A model generated the notes under the pieces. That model did not search any database and was not told the DNA's origin. It saw nothing but the letters and a program-made list of their open reading frames with translations. The position numbers were made by a program, and so were the translations under genes. From the NCBI RefSeq assembly GCF_000755245.1, contig NZ_BBMP01000022.1:248001-312000 (forward strand): a stretch of DNA of 64,000 nt, read 5' to 3'. Shown here one piece after another: positions 54,260 through 63,362 of the stretch. Every line of letters begins with the position of its first letter. Position 1 is the stretch's first letter. This DNA comes from Halococcus sediminicola (GTDB lineage: Archaea; Halobacteriota; Halobacteria; Halobacteriales; Halococcaceae).

Positions 54260-55546
54260 TCAGTCCTGAGCGGCCGACGCGGCTGGACCGGCGGAGTCGC
54301 CACCGACCGCGACCGTCTCGGAGACCTGCGTGTAGACGAGCACGAACCCGAGGGCGGCGAGCACCGCGCCGAAGGCGAAGGGCGTGACGTAGCCGAATCG
54401 CACCAGAAAGCCCGACGTGAGCGGACCGATGGCGGTGCCGAGACCGAACGACATCGTGAGCACCGATAGCTGCGTGCCCGACGCGCCCTTGCTCGCGAGG
54501 TCGCCCGCGAGCGCGAGCGCCGGCGCGAACACGAGCGCACCCGCGATGCCCTGCGCCGAGCGCGCGAGGATCATCTCCCACGGCGCGACCACCAGTCCCT
54601 GTGCGAGCGTGGCCGGCACGAGCAGCGCCAGTCCGACGAGGATGAACGGCTTGCGACCGTATCTGTCACTCGCGCTGCCGATGGGTGCCTGAAAGAGCAC
54701 CTGCATCAGGACGAACGCGGCGAACTCGATGCCGAACAACTGTGCGCCCTGCCCGAGGCGGGCGTTGACTTGCGGTTCGATGGCCGACAGCAGCGCGATG
54801 CCGACCGCCATGAACAGCGAGGCGACCCCGAGAGTGAAGACGGGGTCGAGCAGTCCCTCCGAATCGTGGTCGAACACCGCTATCGAGGTGTCCTCGTCGT
54901 CGACGGAGCGCTCGATGTCGGGGTCGTGGACCAGGAGCGTGACGAGCACGAAACTCACCACCGCCGAGACGGTGGCGATGTAGAAGGCCGCCTCGAAGCC
55001 CGTTATCGAAAACCCGAGCAGGGAATACGGACCGCTACCGATGACCGACCCGGCGACGATGGGACCGGTCCCGAACCCCAGCAGACGGAAGGTGTTGAAC
55101 GTGCCCATATTGCCACCACGGCTCTTGTCGTCGGCGAGTTCGTTGACCAGCGCGATCGTCGCCACGATGGTCAACGATGCGCCGATACCCTGTGCGGCCC
55201 GGATCGCGAGCAGCATCCAGTAACTCGACGCCAGCGAGTAGGTGAAGTTCGCAACCGCGAGCAGCGCCAACCCGCCGAGGACGAACGACTTTCGCTTGCC
55301 GAGTTTGTCCGACAGGCGGCCGGCGAACGGCTGGAGCGCGCTGTTGAAGAAGCCAAACGCCGAGAGGATCAGCCCCGTGAGCAGCGAGACGCCGAGTCCA
55401 CCCGCCCCGCCCTCAATGGTGCCACTGGCGATGTAGAGCGGAAGGACGACGATGAGAAAGGAGTTGCCCACCGCGTCGGCCATCCGGGCGATGGCCAGCG
55501 CGAGCACCTCGCGGTTGATGCCGAGGTACTCGTTGGCGGTGCTCAC
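54260..55546 (-). CDS. MFS-family exporter
   Basis: A 428-residue permease with 12 predicted helices, read from GTG at 55546 (MSTANEYLGINREVLALAIARMADAVGNSFLIVVLPLYIA). The MFS A-motif between helices 2 and 3 is visible as GRLSDKLGKRKSFVLGG, and the second-half copy as GSASDRYGRKPFILVG. A charged loop between the halves reads DPDIERSVDDEDTSIAVFDHDSEG. It is of the DHA1 drug-exporter type. A palindromic operator-like site lies 83-96 nt before its start. It reads divergently from truA. Substrate unknown. Confidence 0.92.
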   Translation of the reverse strand: MSTANEYLGINREVLALAIARMADAVGNSFLIVVLPLYIASGTIEGGAGGLGVSLLTGLILSAFGFFNSALQPFAGRLSDKLGKRKSFVLGGLALLAVANFTYSLASSYWMLLAIRAAQGIGASLTIVATIALVNELADDKSRGGNMGTFNTFRLLGFGTGPIVAGSVIGSGPYSLLGFSITGFEAAFYIATVSAVVSFVLVTLLVHDPDIERSVDDEDTSIAVFDHDSEGLLDPVFTLGVASLFMAVGIALLSAIEPQVNARLGQGAQLFGIEFAAFVLMQVLFQAPIGSASDRYGRKPFILVGLALLVPATLAQGLVVAPWEMILARSAQGIAGALVFAPALALAGDLASKGASGTQLSVLTMSFGLGTAIGPLTSGFLVRFGYVTPFAFGAVLAALGFVLVYTQVSETVAVGGDSAGPAASAAQD

Positions 55547-55628
55547 TGACTCCCCGCGCGCCTGGACCGCGCCGTTCCGACGGACGACCGTCTTTCGATT
55601 CGGTAGATCGGTTCGGAGAACATCTGTC

Positions 55629-55642
55629 TGACTGACCAGTTA
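55629..55642. promoter_or_regulatory. Operator-like palindrome TGACTG-N2-CAGTTA (site 1)
   Basis: TGACTGACCAGTTA is a near-perfect palindrome (half-sites TGACTG and CAGTCA, one mismatch). It lies between the divergent MFS exporter and truA. The same element recurs at 56949 with one base changed. Such short palindromes are typical of TetR-like repressor operators, and exporters are typical targets, but no regulator gene is present in the window. Confidence 0.45.
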
Positions 55643-55717
55643 GCGCCGTGTGTGTATGAATCCTTCGGCCGGACTTGCTCCGACGGAGCGAAGGCCACCG
55701 GGACGAAACGAGGGACG

Positions 55718-56518
55718 ATGCGCGCGTTCCGACTCGCCTACGACGGCCGCCCGTTCTACGGCTTTCAGCGCCAGCCGACGGTCCCGACGGTCGAGGGCGT
55801 CCTCTTCGACGGATTCCGCGAACTGGGCGTGTTCGGTTCGGACGAGCGAAAGCCGCCGGGCTACGCCGCCGCGGGACGAACCGACAGGGGCGTCTCGGCG
55901 GTCGCCCAAACCGTCGGCGTCGAGTCACCGGAATGGCTCACGCCGCGGGCGCTCAACGGCGTACTTCCAGGGACGGTCCGTGCGTGGGCACACGCCGACA
56001 CTGGGGGATTCCACGCCACCCACGACGCCGTCGCGCGCGAATACACCTACCATCTCCACGCCCCGAAAGTAGATGTCGAGCGGGCGCGCGCCGCGCTGAG
56101 ACGGCTCTCGGGCGGCCACGACTTCCACAACCTCACGCCCGACGAACGAAACACCGTTCGCACGCTCTCGACCGAACTCGAACGCGACGGCGATTTTCTG
56201 GTCGTGACCCTCCGTGCGGGCGGCTTCTCGCGCCAACTCGTTCGCCGAGCCGTCACGCTGGTCGGGTCGGTGGCGACCGGCGACGCGTCACTCCCGAAAA
56301 TCGATCGCGTGCTCTCGACAGAGGAATTATCGGGAGCGGAGGGCATCGCGCCCGCACCGGCCGCACCGCTCGTCCTCACTGGGGTTTCCTATCCGGACCT
56401 CGACTTTCACATCGACGAGGAAGCCGCCGCGAGCGCACGGGACGTCTTCGAGGAGACACGCATCGCAGCCGCGACGCGGGCGCGTGTCGCCGGCGACATC
56501 GGAACGCGACTCAGGTGA
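55718..56518 (+). CDS. truA: tRNA pseudouridine synthase A family
   Basis: A 266-residue TruA-type enzyme that makes pseudouridine in the anticodon arm (positions 38-40) of tRNA. The catalytic Asp56 lies in AAGRTDRGVSA, the signature of the family. The start MRAFRLAYDGRPFYGFQRQP shows the G-x-x-Y-x-G-F/W-Q motif, YDGRPFYGFQRQ. The C-terminal half has GGHDFHNLTPDE and RQLVRRAVTLVGSV, the second motif. The start at 55718 gives the family N-terminus; the earlier in-frame region is not conserved. The upstream palindrome may affect its transcription. Confidence 0.95.
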   Translation: MRAFRLAYDGRPFYGFQRQPTVPTVEGVLFDGFRELGVFGSDERKPPGYAAAGRTDRGVSAVAQTVGVESPEWLTPRALNGVLPGTVRAWAHADTGGFHATHDAVAREYTYHLHAPKVDVERARAALRRLSGGHDFHNLTPDERNTVRTLSTELERDGDFLVVTLRAGGFSRQLVRRAVTLVGSVATGDASLPKIDRVLSTEELSGAEGIAPAPAAPLVLTGVSYPDLDFHIDEEAAASARDVFEETRIAAATRARVAGDIGTRLR

Positions 56519-56524
56519 CAGGAG

Positions 56525-56944
56525 TTACTGGAAATCGTGATGGGCGGGTTCATCGGTGTTCACCCGGTCGAGGGTCGTCCCGCACCACTGGCAGAACTCC
56601 AACTCCCCTTCGACCGGCCGACCGCAGTCGGGACAGACGGTCATCGCCTCGCCCGCACTCCGGAGCCGGAGGAGGTAGTTGTTGACGACGGCGAGTCGGT
56701 AGGCGTCGAGCACGCTGAGCAGCGAGACGGCGAGCAGCGGCGCGGCGTCGAGCCAGGCAAACGGGTGTCCCGAGACGAGCGCGTCAAGCGTCGCGTCCGG
56801 CACGAACAGCGTCGAGAGCATCGTGGCCCCGATCCAGCCGAGCGCGCGGAGCCACCGCCGGAGGTAGAGATGGCCGAACGCGGGCGCGATGGCCGACAGC
56901 AGCGCCGCGAGCCACGGTCGTTTCCGTGAACGAGTCTGCACCAT
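56525..56944 (-). CDS. Membrane protein with C-terminal zinc ribbon
   Basis: A 139-residue protein, MVQTRSRKRPWLAALLSAIAPAFGHLYLRRWLRALGWIGATMLSTLFVPD, with three hydrophobic segments (AALLSAIAPAFGHLYL, ALGWIGATMLSTLFV, AAPLLAVSLLSVLDAYRLAVV), followed by a cytoplasmic C4 zinc ribbon, CPDCGRPVEGELEFCQWCG. It is typical of a haloarchaeal family of small membrane zinc-ribbon proteins of unknown function. An operator-like pair of palindromes lies 4-32 bp upstream of its ATG, over its core promoter, so it is likely the regulated gene. It ends 6 bp after truA, convergently. Confidence 0.8.
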   Translation of the reverse strand: MVQTRSRKRPWLAALLSAIAPAFGHLYLRRWLRALGWIGATMLSTLFVPDATLDALVSGHPFAWLDAAPLLAVSLLSVLDAYRLAVVNNYLLRLRSAGEAMTVCPDCGRPVEGELEFCQWCGTTLDRVNTDEPAHHDFQ

Positions 56945-56948
56945 ACCT

Positions 56949-56976
56949 TGACTGAACAGTTATTCACTATTCAGTC
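56949..56976. promoter_or_regulatory. Operator-like palindromes (site 2), overlapping the promoter of the zinc-ribbon membrane gene
   Basis: TGACTGAACAGTTA (56949-56962) is the same palindrome as at 55629 with one base changed. A second, degenerate copy follows in inverted orientation: on the minus strand AGACTGAATAGTGA (11 of 14 identical). Both lie just upstream of the minus-strand ATG at 56944 and cover its likely TATA region. The divergent oligopeptidase gene starts 67 bp further on. Confidence 0.5.
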
Positions 56977-57043
56977 TTTCGCTTACCTCGCCCGCCCCAC
57001 CGGTTTGAGAAAGTTTACACCGCTCGACCGCCCGGTTTCGTCC

Positions 57044-58834
57044 ATGAGTTCGGTTCCCGAACGCAGCGACATCGACACCGAGTACACGTGGGACCTGTCG
57101 AACCTCTACGCCACCGACGAGGACTGGGAGGCGGCCTACGAGGCCGTCGAGGAGGGTATCGCGGACCTCGAAGCCTACGAGGGACGGGCGACCGCGGACG
57201 GTGAGACCCTGCTCGAAACGCTCGAAACGCGCGAGGAGCTGTTCAGGAAGCTCTCGAACGTGGTCTCGTACGCGCGGATGCGCCGCGACGAGGACACCAC
57301 CGACCAGCAGTATCAGGCGCTCACAGCGCGCTCACAGTCGCTGGCGGCCGACGCATCGAGCGCGGCGAGCTTCATCGACCCCGCGCTCCAAGAGTGCACG
57401 CGCGAGGAGTTGGACGCGATGACCGAGGAGGAGCCGGCGCTCGAAACCTACGACCACTACTTCGACGACGTGTTACGGATGAAACCGCACACCCGGTCGG
57501 CGGAGATCGAGGCGCTGCTCGCCGACCTCGGCGAGGTGACGGGCGCGGCCAGCGAGGTCTACGGGATGCTCACGAACGCCGACATGGAGTTCCCGACCGT
57601 CGAGGATCCGGACGGGGAAGCCGTCGAGATCTCGCTGAGCAACTTCACGAAGCTCCAGAAACGGCCCGACCGCGCCTTCCGACGGGAAGTCTACGAACAG
57701 TTCTACGACGAGTGGGAGGAGGTACGCAACGCGGTCGGGGCGGCCCACCGCAACAGCGTCAAGGCCGACGTGAAGCTCGCCGACGCTAGAGACTACGACA
57801 CCGCACGCGAGGCCGGCCTCGACGGCGCGAACATTCCCGTGGAAGTGTACGATACGCTGGTCGACACCGTGCGGGGGAACCTCGACGTCCTCAATCGCCA
57901 CGCCGACCTCAAGCGCGAGCGCCTCGGCGTGGAGGAGTTGCGGATGTGGGACCTCTACATGCCGATGGTCGATTCCGAGAGTCCCGACGTGTCCTACGAG
58001 GATGCCAAAGAGCACGTCACGGCGGCGGTCGCGCCGCTGGGTGAGGAGTACCAAGAACAGCTCGCCGAGGGACTCGATTCACGGTGGGTCGACGTCTACG
58101 AGAACCGGGGCAAACAGTCAGGGGCCTATTCGGGCGGAACCTACGACTCGCAGCCGTACATCCTGATGAACTACCAGGACGACATCGCCTCGATGTACAC
58201 GCTCGCCCACGAACTCGGCCATTCCCTGCATTCGGAGCTGGCGAGCGAGGCCCAGCCCTACGTCTACGGCGACTACGAGATCTTCGTCGCCGAGATCGCT
58301 TCGACGGTGAACGAAGCGCTACTGACCCAGCACCTGCTCGACACCGTGGAAGACGAGTCCTTCCGCCGCCACGTCCTGAACGAGTATCTCGAACGGTTCC
58401 GCGCGACGCTCGTCCGCCAGACGATGTTCGCCGAGTTCGAGATGGAGACCCACGACCTCGCCGAGGAAGGCGAGGCGCTCACGCCCGACCGCCTCGACGA
58501 CATCTATGGCGGTCTCAAATCTGATTATTACCGAGATGCGGCGGTCGACGACCGCATCGCCCGCGAGTGGATGCGAATCCCCCACTTCTATCGGCCGTTT
58601 TACGTCTATCAGTACGCGACCGGCATCTCGGCGGCGGTCGCACTCGCCGAGCGCATCCGCGCCGAGGGCGAGGACGCCGCGAAGCCCTATCGGGAGTTCC
58701 TCGCGTCGGGGTCGCACGGTTATCCAATCGAACTACTCCGCGAGGCGGGCGTCGACATGACCGACGCGGGGCCGATCGAGGCGGCCTTCGGGGCCTACGA
58801 CGACGCCCTGACCGAGTTCGACGAGCTGGCATAA
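57044..58834 (+). CDS. pepF: Oligoendopeptidase F (peptidase M3)
   Basis: A 596-residue cytoplasmic zinc peptidase for short peptides. The zinc motif is HELGH at residues 389-393, in LAHELGHSLHSELAS, and the third ligand is in FVAEIASTVNEALL. The N-terminal MSSVPERSDIDTEYTWDLSNLYATDEDWEAAYE is the classical start, with the W-D-L-(S/T)-x-L-Y motif. The C-terminal SAEGIS-type helix region is seen in YATGISAAVALAERI. Start at 57044 is chosen by that match; a gtttaca TATA element lies about 28 nt before. It may recycle peptides taken up by the ABC transporter, an inference. Confidence 0.95.
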   Translation: MSSVPERSDIDTEYTWDLSNLYATDEDWEAAYEAVEEGIADLEAYEGRATADGETLLETLETREELFRKLSNVVSYARMRRDEDTTDQQYQALTARSQSLAADASSAASFIDPALQECTREELDAMTEEEPALETYDHYFDDVLRMKPHTRSAEIEALLADLGEVTGAASEVYGMLTNADMEFPTVEDPDGEAVEISLSNFTKLQKRPDRAFRREVYEQFYDEWEEVRNAVGAAHRNSVKADVKLADARDYDTAREAGLDGANIPVEVYDTLVDTVRGNLDVLNRHADLKRERLGVEELRMWDLYMPMVDSESPDVSYEDAKEHVTAAVAPLGEEYQEQLAEGLDSRWVDVYENRGKQSGAYSGGTYDSQPYILMNYQDDIASMYTLAHELGHSLHSELASEAQPYVYGDYEIFVAEIASTVNEALLTQHLLDTVEDESFRRHVLNEYLERFRATLVRQTMFAEFEMETHDLAEEGEALTPDRLDDIYGGLKSDYYRDAAVDDRIAREWMRIPHFYRPFYVYQYATGISAAVALAERIRAEGEDAAKPYREFLASGSHGYPIELLREAGVDMTDAGPIEAAFGAYDDALTEFDELA

Positions 58835-58887
58835 AGACCCCGAACCCAAAACCACTTTTAACGCAGGGACGTTATGAGGCACAACGA

Positions 58888-60105
58888 ATGTCCCACAGTC
58901 CCTCCCTCCCCGACCGCCCACGACTGGACCTCGACCCGGAACTGAGCGACGACGAACGACTGAACGCGCTCGCCGAACACTTCGAGAGCGTCTCGGACGT
59001 GCACGACGAACTCGCCGAACGCCTCGACGAGGCCGAGACCGAGCGCGAGGAGCTATCGGACGAAACCGAGAAACTCCAGCGCGAGAACGAGGCGCTCAAG
59101 ACCTCCTCGTTGTACGTCGCCACCGTCGAGGAACTCACCGACGAGGGGGCCATCGTCAGACAGCACGGCAACAACCAGGAAGTCCTCACGGAGGTTTCGC
59201 CGGCGCTCGCGGAGGACCTCGACAGCGGCGACCGCGTCGCGGTCAACGACTCGTTCGGCATCCAGCGCCCGCTCGACAGCGAGACCGACGTGCGCGCACA
59301 GGCGATGCAGGTGGAGAACCGCCCGGCGGTGAGTTACGCCGACATCGGCGGCATCGACGACCAGATTCGGGAAGTCAGGGAAGCCGTCGAGATGCCGCTA
59401 CTCGACCCCGAACGGTTCGACACCGTCGGCATCGAACCGCCAACCGGCGTACTCCTCCACGGACCACCGGGCACGGGGAAGACGATGCTCGCCAAGGCCG
59501 TCGCCAACGAGACCGACGCGACGTTCATCAAGATGGCCGGCTCCGAGTTGGTTCGCAAGTTCATCGGCGAGGGCGCACGCCTCGTCCGCGACCTCTTCGA
59601 ACTGGCCAGCGAGCACGAACCCGCCGTCATCTTCATCGACGAAATCGACGCCGTCGCCTCCGAGCGCACCGACTCGAAGACCTCCGGCGACGCCGAGGTC
59701 CAGCGGACGATGATGCAGCTCCTCTCGGAGATGGACGGGTTCGAAGAGCGCGGCGACATCTCGATCATCGCCGCGACGAACCGTTTCGACATGCTCGACC
59801 GAGCCATCCTCCGTCCCGGCCGGTTCGACCGGCTCATCGAGGTGCCCAAACCCGGCCCGGAGGGCCGCGAGAGGATCTTCGCCATCCACACGCGCGGGAT
59901 GAACCTCGCCGAGGACGTCGACTTCGAGACGCTGGCGGAACTGGCCGACGAGTACAGCGGCGCGGAGATCGAGAGTCTCACGACCGAAGCGGGCATGTTC
60001 GCCGTCCGCGACGAACGCACCGAAGTCGGGATGAGTGACTTCGAGGACGCCTTCGCGAAGATCACCGAGGACGACACCGCCGCCGACCCGGTCGCCTTCC
60101 TCTGA
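58888..60105 (+). CDS. pan: Proteasome-activating nucleotidase (PAN)
   Basis: A 405-residue AAA+ ATPase that unfolds substrates and feeds them into the 20S proteasome. The N-terminal coiled coil (DELAERLDEAETEREELSDETEKLQREN) is followed by an OB domain (YVATVEELTDEGAIVRQHGNNQEVL), then AAA: Walker A GPPGTGKT near residues 192-199, Walker B VIFIDEIDAV, and SRH ATNRFDMLDRAILRPGRFDR. The C-terminus ends DPVAFL, so the HbYX motif that docks to the 20S ring (hydrophobic, Tyr, any) appears as Ala-Phe-Leu with Phe for Tyr. The ATG at 58888 lies about 25-30 nt after a cttttaacg box. Confidence 0.95.
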   Translation: MSHSPSLPDRPRLDLDPELSDDERLNALAEHFESVSDVHDELAERLDEAETEREELSDETEKLQRENEALKTSSLYVATVEELTDEGAIVRQHGNNQEVLTEVSPALAEDLDSGDRVAVNDSFGIQRPLDSETDVRAQAMQVENRPAVSYADIGGIDDQIREVREAVEMPLLDPERFDTVGIEPPTGVLLHGPPGTGKTMLAKAVANETDATFIKMAGSELVRKFIGEGARLVRDLFELASEHEPAVIFIDEIDAVASERTDSKTSGDAEVQRTMMQLLSEMDGFEERGDISIIAATNRFDMLDRAILRPGRFDRLIEVPKPGPEGRERIFAIHTRGMNLAEDVDFETLAELADEYSGAEIESLTTEAGMFAVRDERTEVGMSDFEDAFAKITEDDTAADPVAFL

Positions 60106-60144
60106 AATCACAACGTTCACCGCCCGGTCGTCCCCGTTTCCACT

Positions 60145-60612
60145 ATGCAGATTCGAATCGTCACTGGCACCGGTACCGGCCCGACGGCGATCGCGGCCTA
60201 CGACGCCGCGCTCGCCGCCGCCGGCGTCCACAACTACAACATTACCACTGTGTCGTCGGTGATCCCCGACGACAGCACGCTGGAGGTGTGCGACAGCGCC
60301 CCGGATCTCGGACCGGTCGGCGAGCGCCTCACCGTCGTCGAGGCGCGCGCCACGAGCGGGGACAGCGAGGACGCGGCCGCCGGTCTCGGCTGGACAGTAA
60401 CTGAGGAGGATCGTGGACTCTTCTACGAAGCCACGGGAACCGACCCCGAGACCGTCCGCGAGCGCGTGGCGGCGGGACTCGACTCCGGGCGTGCGCTCCG
60501 CGAGTGGACGTTTACCGACGAGCGGATCGTGACCTCGGCCGTGGAGGGTGGCGACGAGCCGTTCGCGACGGCGCTCGCGCTCGGCATCTACGGCGACAGC
60601 GAGCCGATATAG
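60145..60612 (+). CDS. pdaD: Pyruvoyl-dependent arginine decarboxylase
   Basis: A 155-residue proenzyme that decarboxylates arginine to agmatine, needed in archaea to make agmatidine in tRNA-Ile and polyamines. Self-cleavage is expected between Ser37 and Ser38 in NITTVSSVIP, with Ser38 becoming the pyruvoyl group. N-terminal MQIRIVTGTGTGPTAIAAYDAALAAAGVHNYN and later RLTVVEARATSGDSEDAAAGLGW and EDRGLFYEATG match the family well. It follows pan by 39 bp on the same strand and could be co-transcribed. Length is normal for the archaeal enzyme. Confidence 0.94.
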   Translation: MQIRIVTGTGTGPTAIAAYDAALAAAGVHNYNITTVSSVIPDDSTLEVCDSAPDLGPVGERLTVVEARATSGDSEDAAAGLGWTVTEEDRGLFYEATGTDPETVRERVAAGLDSGRALREWTFTDERIVTSAVEGGDEPFATALALGIYGDSEPI

Positions 60613-60705
60613 CGCGACCACTCGCCCGAAGCCGGCGCGCGTGCCGTCGACTGACGCGAACGGGAGGTTTTTCAGTGTGTCGGCCCTATGGCTGCTGTTC
60701 TTCTC

Positions 60706-61068
60706 ATGAACGATAGCACACCGATGGGACCGAACGTCGACGCTGGCGACGCCGACATCTCGGTCGAACAGCGCCGGGCACTCCAGACCGGTCTCGACAC
60801 CGTTGCCGCCCGCACTCGTGAGTACCTCCCCGACGAGTACGTCGTCGGCGCGCAGATAATCGCCGGGACGGACGGCCCGCAGGGCACGATCGCGGTCCAA
60901 CCACCCGTGGGCGCGGCCGTCAGCGCCGGCTTCACACCGGATTTCGAGGATCTGAGCGAGGGTATCGCCGAAGAAGACAGAACCGAAGTCGCCAGACAGC
61001 TCGCCGCCAGCGCTGCGTTGCAGGTGAAGCAGGCAGTCTCGGACGCCATCGTCCCCGTCGCCCGGTAA
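60706..61068 (+). CDS. Conserved haloarchaeal protein of unknown function
   Basis: A 120-residue soluble protein, MNDSTPMGPNVDAGDADISVEQRRALQTGLDTVAARTREYLPDEYVVGAQIIAGTDGPQGTIAVQPPVGAAVSAGFTPDFEDL. The last part is helical and Ala-rich (DRTEVARQLAASAALQVKQAVSDAIVPVAR). I recall it as an uncharacterised haloarchaeal domain. The ATG at 60706 is chosen over one at 60688 because the upstream six residues (MAAVLL) are not expected in such acidic proteins and the upstream gap is then normal. It lies 93 bp after pdaD. Confidence 0.78.
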   Translation: MNDSTPMGPNVDAGDADISVEQRRALQTGLDTVAARTREYLPDEYVVGAQIIAGTDGPQGTIAVQPPVGAAVSAGFTPDFEDLSEGIAEEDRTEVARQLAASAALQVKQAVSDAIVPVAR

Positions 61069-61164
61069 TCGTCGTCAGACGAGTTCAACGAGCACCACAC
61101 CTTCGATTCGATTCCGTCCATCCGCTGCGGATGGTGATCGACGAAACACCGCTAGCCGGCAGTA

Positions 61165-61407
61165 TCAGACGCAGCCGTTCGGCGGGTCGTAAAAGAGCGC
61201 GTAGCCGAGCGTCCCAAGTGCCGGCAGCGTGCCGATGGCGAGCGCCACAGAGACCGAAAGCGCCGAGAGTACGCCCGCCGCCCACCCCGCAAACAGCAGT
61301 ACGGGAAGGACGATGAGCACGCAGTCGGCCGGCGCGACCGTCGGCCGGCGCTCGTGGACGGTTTCGACGACCGAATCCTCCGGATCGGACTGGCGTGAGC
61401 GGTTCAT
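61165..61407 (-). CDS. Small two-helix membrane protein downstream of aIF5B
   Basis: An 80-residue protein starting MNRSRQSDPEDSVVETVHERRPTVAPADCVLIVLPVLLFAGWAAGVLSALSVSVALAIGTLPALGTLGYALFYDPPNGCV. Two hydrophobic stretches (residues about 28-48 and 50-70) imply a hairpin in the membrane. It is read from an ATG about 25-38 nt after an AT-rich minus-strand element (atatttaat), so it has its own promoter between itself and aIF5B. No function is recognisable. Confidence 0.72.
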   Translation of the reverse strand: MNRSRQSDPEDSVVETVHERRPTVAPADCVLIVLPVLLFAGWAAGVLSALSVSVALAIGTLPALGTLGYALFYDPPNGCV

Positions 61408-61465
61408 CGTGTCCCGAACGACGGCCGCCGGGTAATTAAATATTATTACTGCGCTGCGCGCGGCG

Positions 61466-63283
61466 CTATTTGCCCCAGAACGGGTCGCGCTGGCGCTGTT
61501 TGTCGAGGTAGACGTACAAGGCTTCGAGTTCGTCGGCCGGGATGTCGTCTTCGAGTTCCTGTTCGAGCACCTTGGCGTGCTTTTCGGGGATCTCCGACCA
61601 GAGTTCGTCACCTTCCTCGATCTGTCTCCCGACCGTCGGCCCGTCGATGGCGACGCTGACGCGCTCTCCCGCGCGGGCCTGCTCGACGTCCTCGCTCTGC
61701 TCTTGGATGCCCTTGACCTGCCCGCGGCGCTCGGGTTCGTTGCCCTCGAAATCCACGACGGTCGCGTTGCGTTTCAGCGTGCCCGTCATGACCTCGACGC
61801 CGACCACCGCGGGGTCGTTCTGGCGGAAGGTGTGGTCGGGCAGCAGGCGAAAGCGGGCCGGTCGGGAGATGTTTTCGAGGATGGTGTCCTGCTGGCTGCG
61901 CTCGCGCTCTTCGATGAACTCCTCGTACTCCTCGACCAGCCGATAGATGACGTCGCTCTCGAAGATGCGGACGTCACTCTCGTCGGCCTGTCGCTCGGCG
62001 TTGTCGAGCACATCGACTGAAAAGGCCAATACTGTTTCGTGGCGCTCCTCGTCGGCGGTGCTCGCCACCGTGACGTCCCGCGGCGCGACGTCGCCGACCT
62101 CGGCGCGGACGACGGGGATTTCGGCCTCTTCGAGCGTGTTCGCGACCGCCTCCAGACTCCCCAGCGTGTCGGCCTTGACCACGACGCCCTCCTCCTCGGT
62201 CGTGACGCCGATGGCCGCGAGTTCCTCGCGGACTTCCTGGACGACCTCCTCGCGCGAGCGGTCGCGCACGACGCGGACCGGTGCGCCGGCCATCGCGCTG
62301 TCCAGATCGGGCGCGGCGATCTTGAGGCCCGCCGCCGCGCTCACCGCGTCGACCTGCTCGAACCGCTTTTCGGTGCGGATCTCGGCGAGCGGGCGCGGCT
62401 GGAGCAGCGCGCGCACGTCGGTCACGATCGGGTCGCCCGTGCTCCCCACGACGACCGTGTCGTCGGCGCGGACGGTTCCATCGTAGAGCACCACGTCGAT
62501 GGCAGTGCCGAATCCCTTCTGTTCTTTGACTTCGAGGACCGTGCCCGCGCCCGGTCCCTCGCTGTCGATGGCCATCGCGTCCTTGAGATAGCGCTGTGAG
62601 AGACCCATGAGCACGGTCAAGACGTCGGGGATCCCCTCGCCGGTCTCGGCGCTCGTGGGGACGACGCCGACGTTGTTGGCGAAGTTCTGGACGCGCCAGT
62701 ACATATCGGCGGAGAAGTCGTGGTTGGAGAGTTCGCCGATGAGTTCGTACAGTCGTTCGTCGAGCATCTCGCGCGCGCGGTCCGATTGGGCGTCGTAACT
62801 CTCCTGAATCGGGGCGTTGTCCTGTGGATTCCAGCCCGGAACGGTGTCGATCTTGTTCGCCGCTACGACGAACGGTGTTTCAGTACGCCGAAGGATATCG
62901 ATGGCCTCGATGGTCTGGGGTTGGAAGCCGTCGTTCACGTCGACGACGAGCACGGCGATGTCGGCGAGCGCACCTCCACGAGAGCGTAGCGTCGAAAAGG
63001 AGTGGTGACCCGGTGTGTCGATGAACAGCAGTCCGGGAAGGTCGAAATCGGTCGGATCGACGAGGCTGCCCGCGAGTTCTGAGACGGTTTCCAAGGGGAC
63101 GGCGGTCGCGCCGATGTGTTGGGTGATCGCCCCCGCCTCGCCCTCTGTAACTGTGGAGCCGCGAATCCGGTCCAGTAAGGTCGTCTTCCCGTGGTCGACG
63201 TGACCGAGCACGGCGACGATGGGTGTCCGAAGCGTTGCTACTGCGTCGCCGTCCGTCTCCGCGTCAGTATGTGTCTCCGACAT
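61466..63283 (-). CDS. infB: Translation initiation factor aIF5B (archaeal IF2)
   Basis: A 605-residue GTPase that joins ribosomal subunits at initiation. G1 is [10 protein letters not shown]3 DTPGHHSF and G4 AANKID. Switch regions and the archaeal long domain II and III ([54 protein letters not shown]) are complete, and the domain IV barrel is at the end ([47 protein letters not shown]). The start [13 protein letters not shown] at 63283 is preferred; a GTG three codons upstream (63292) is possible. A ttaactg TATA-like element lies about 47 nt upstream. No bacterial-type N-terminal repeats are present. Confidence 0.96.
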   Translation of the reverse strand: MSETHTDAETDGDAVATLRTPIVAVLGHVDHGKTTLLDRIRGSTVTEGEAGAITQHIGATAVPLETVSELAGSLVDPTDFDLPGLLFIDTPGHHSFSTLRSRGGALADIAVLVVDVNDGFQPQTIEAIDILRRTETPFVVAANKIDTVPGWNPQDNAPIQESYDAQSDRAREMLDERLYELIGELSNHDFSADMYWRVQNFANNVGVVPTSAETGEGIPDVLTVLMGLSQRYLKDAMAIDSEGPGAGTVLEVKEQKGFGTAIDVVLYDGTVRADDTVVVGSTGDPIVTDVRALLQPRPLAEIRTEKRFEQVDAVSAAAGLKIAAPDLDSAMAGAPVRVVRDRSREEVVQEVREELAAIGVTTEEEGVVVKADTLGSLEAVANTLEEAEIPVVRAEVGDVAPRDVTVASTADEERHETVLAFSVDVLDNAERQADESDVRIFESDVIYRLVEEYEEFIEERERSQQDTILENISRPARFRLLPDHTFRQNDPAVVGVEVMTGTLKRNATVVDFEGNEPERRGQVKGIQEQSEDVEQARAGERVSVAIDGPTVGRQIEEGDELWSEIPEKHAKVLEQELEDDIPADELEALYVYLDKQRQRDPFWGK

Positions 63284-63362
63284 GGCATTCACCCGAGAAA
63301 GTCGTTACTCGTTCGAGTCGGTCACAGCAGTTAAGCGCGTCGTCACGTCCGCGCCGACGGTG

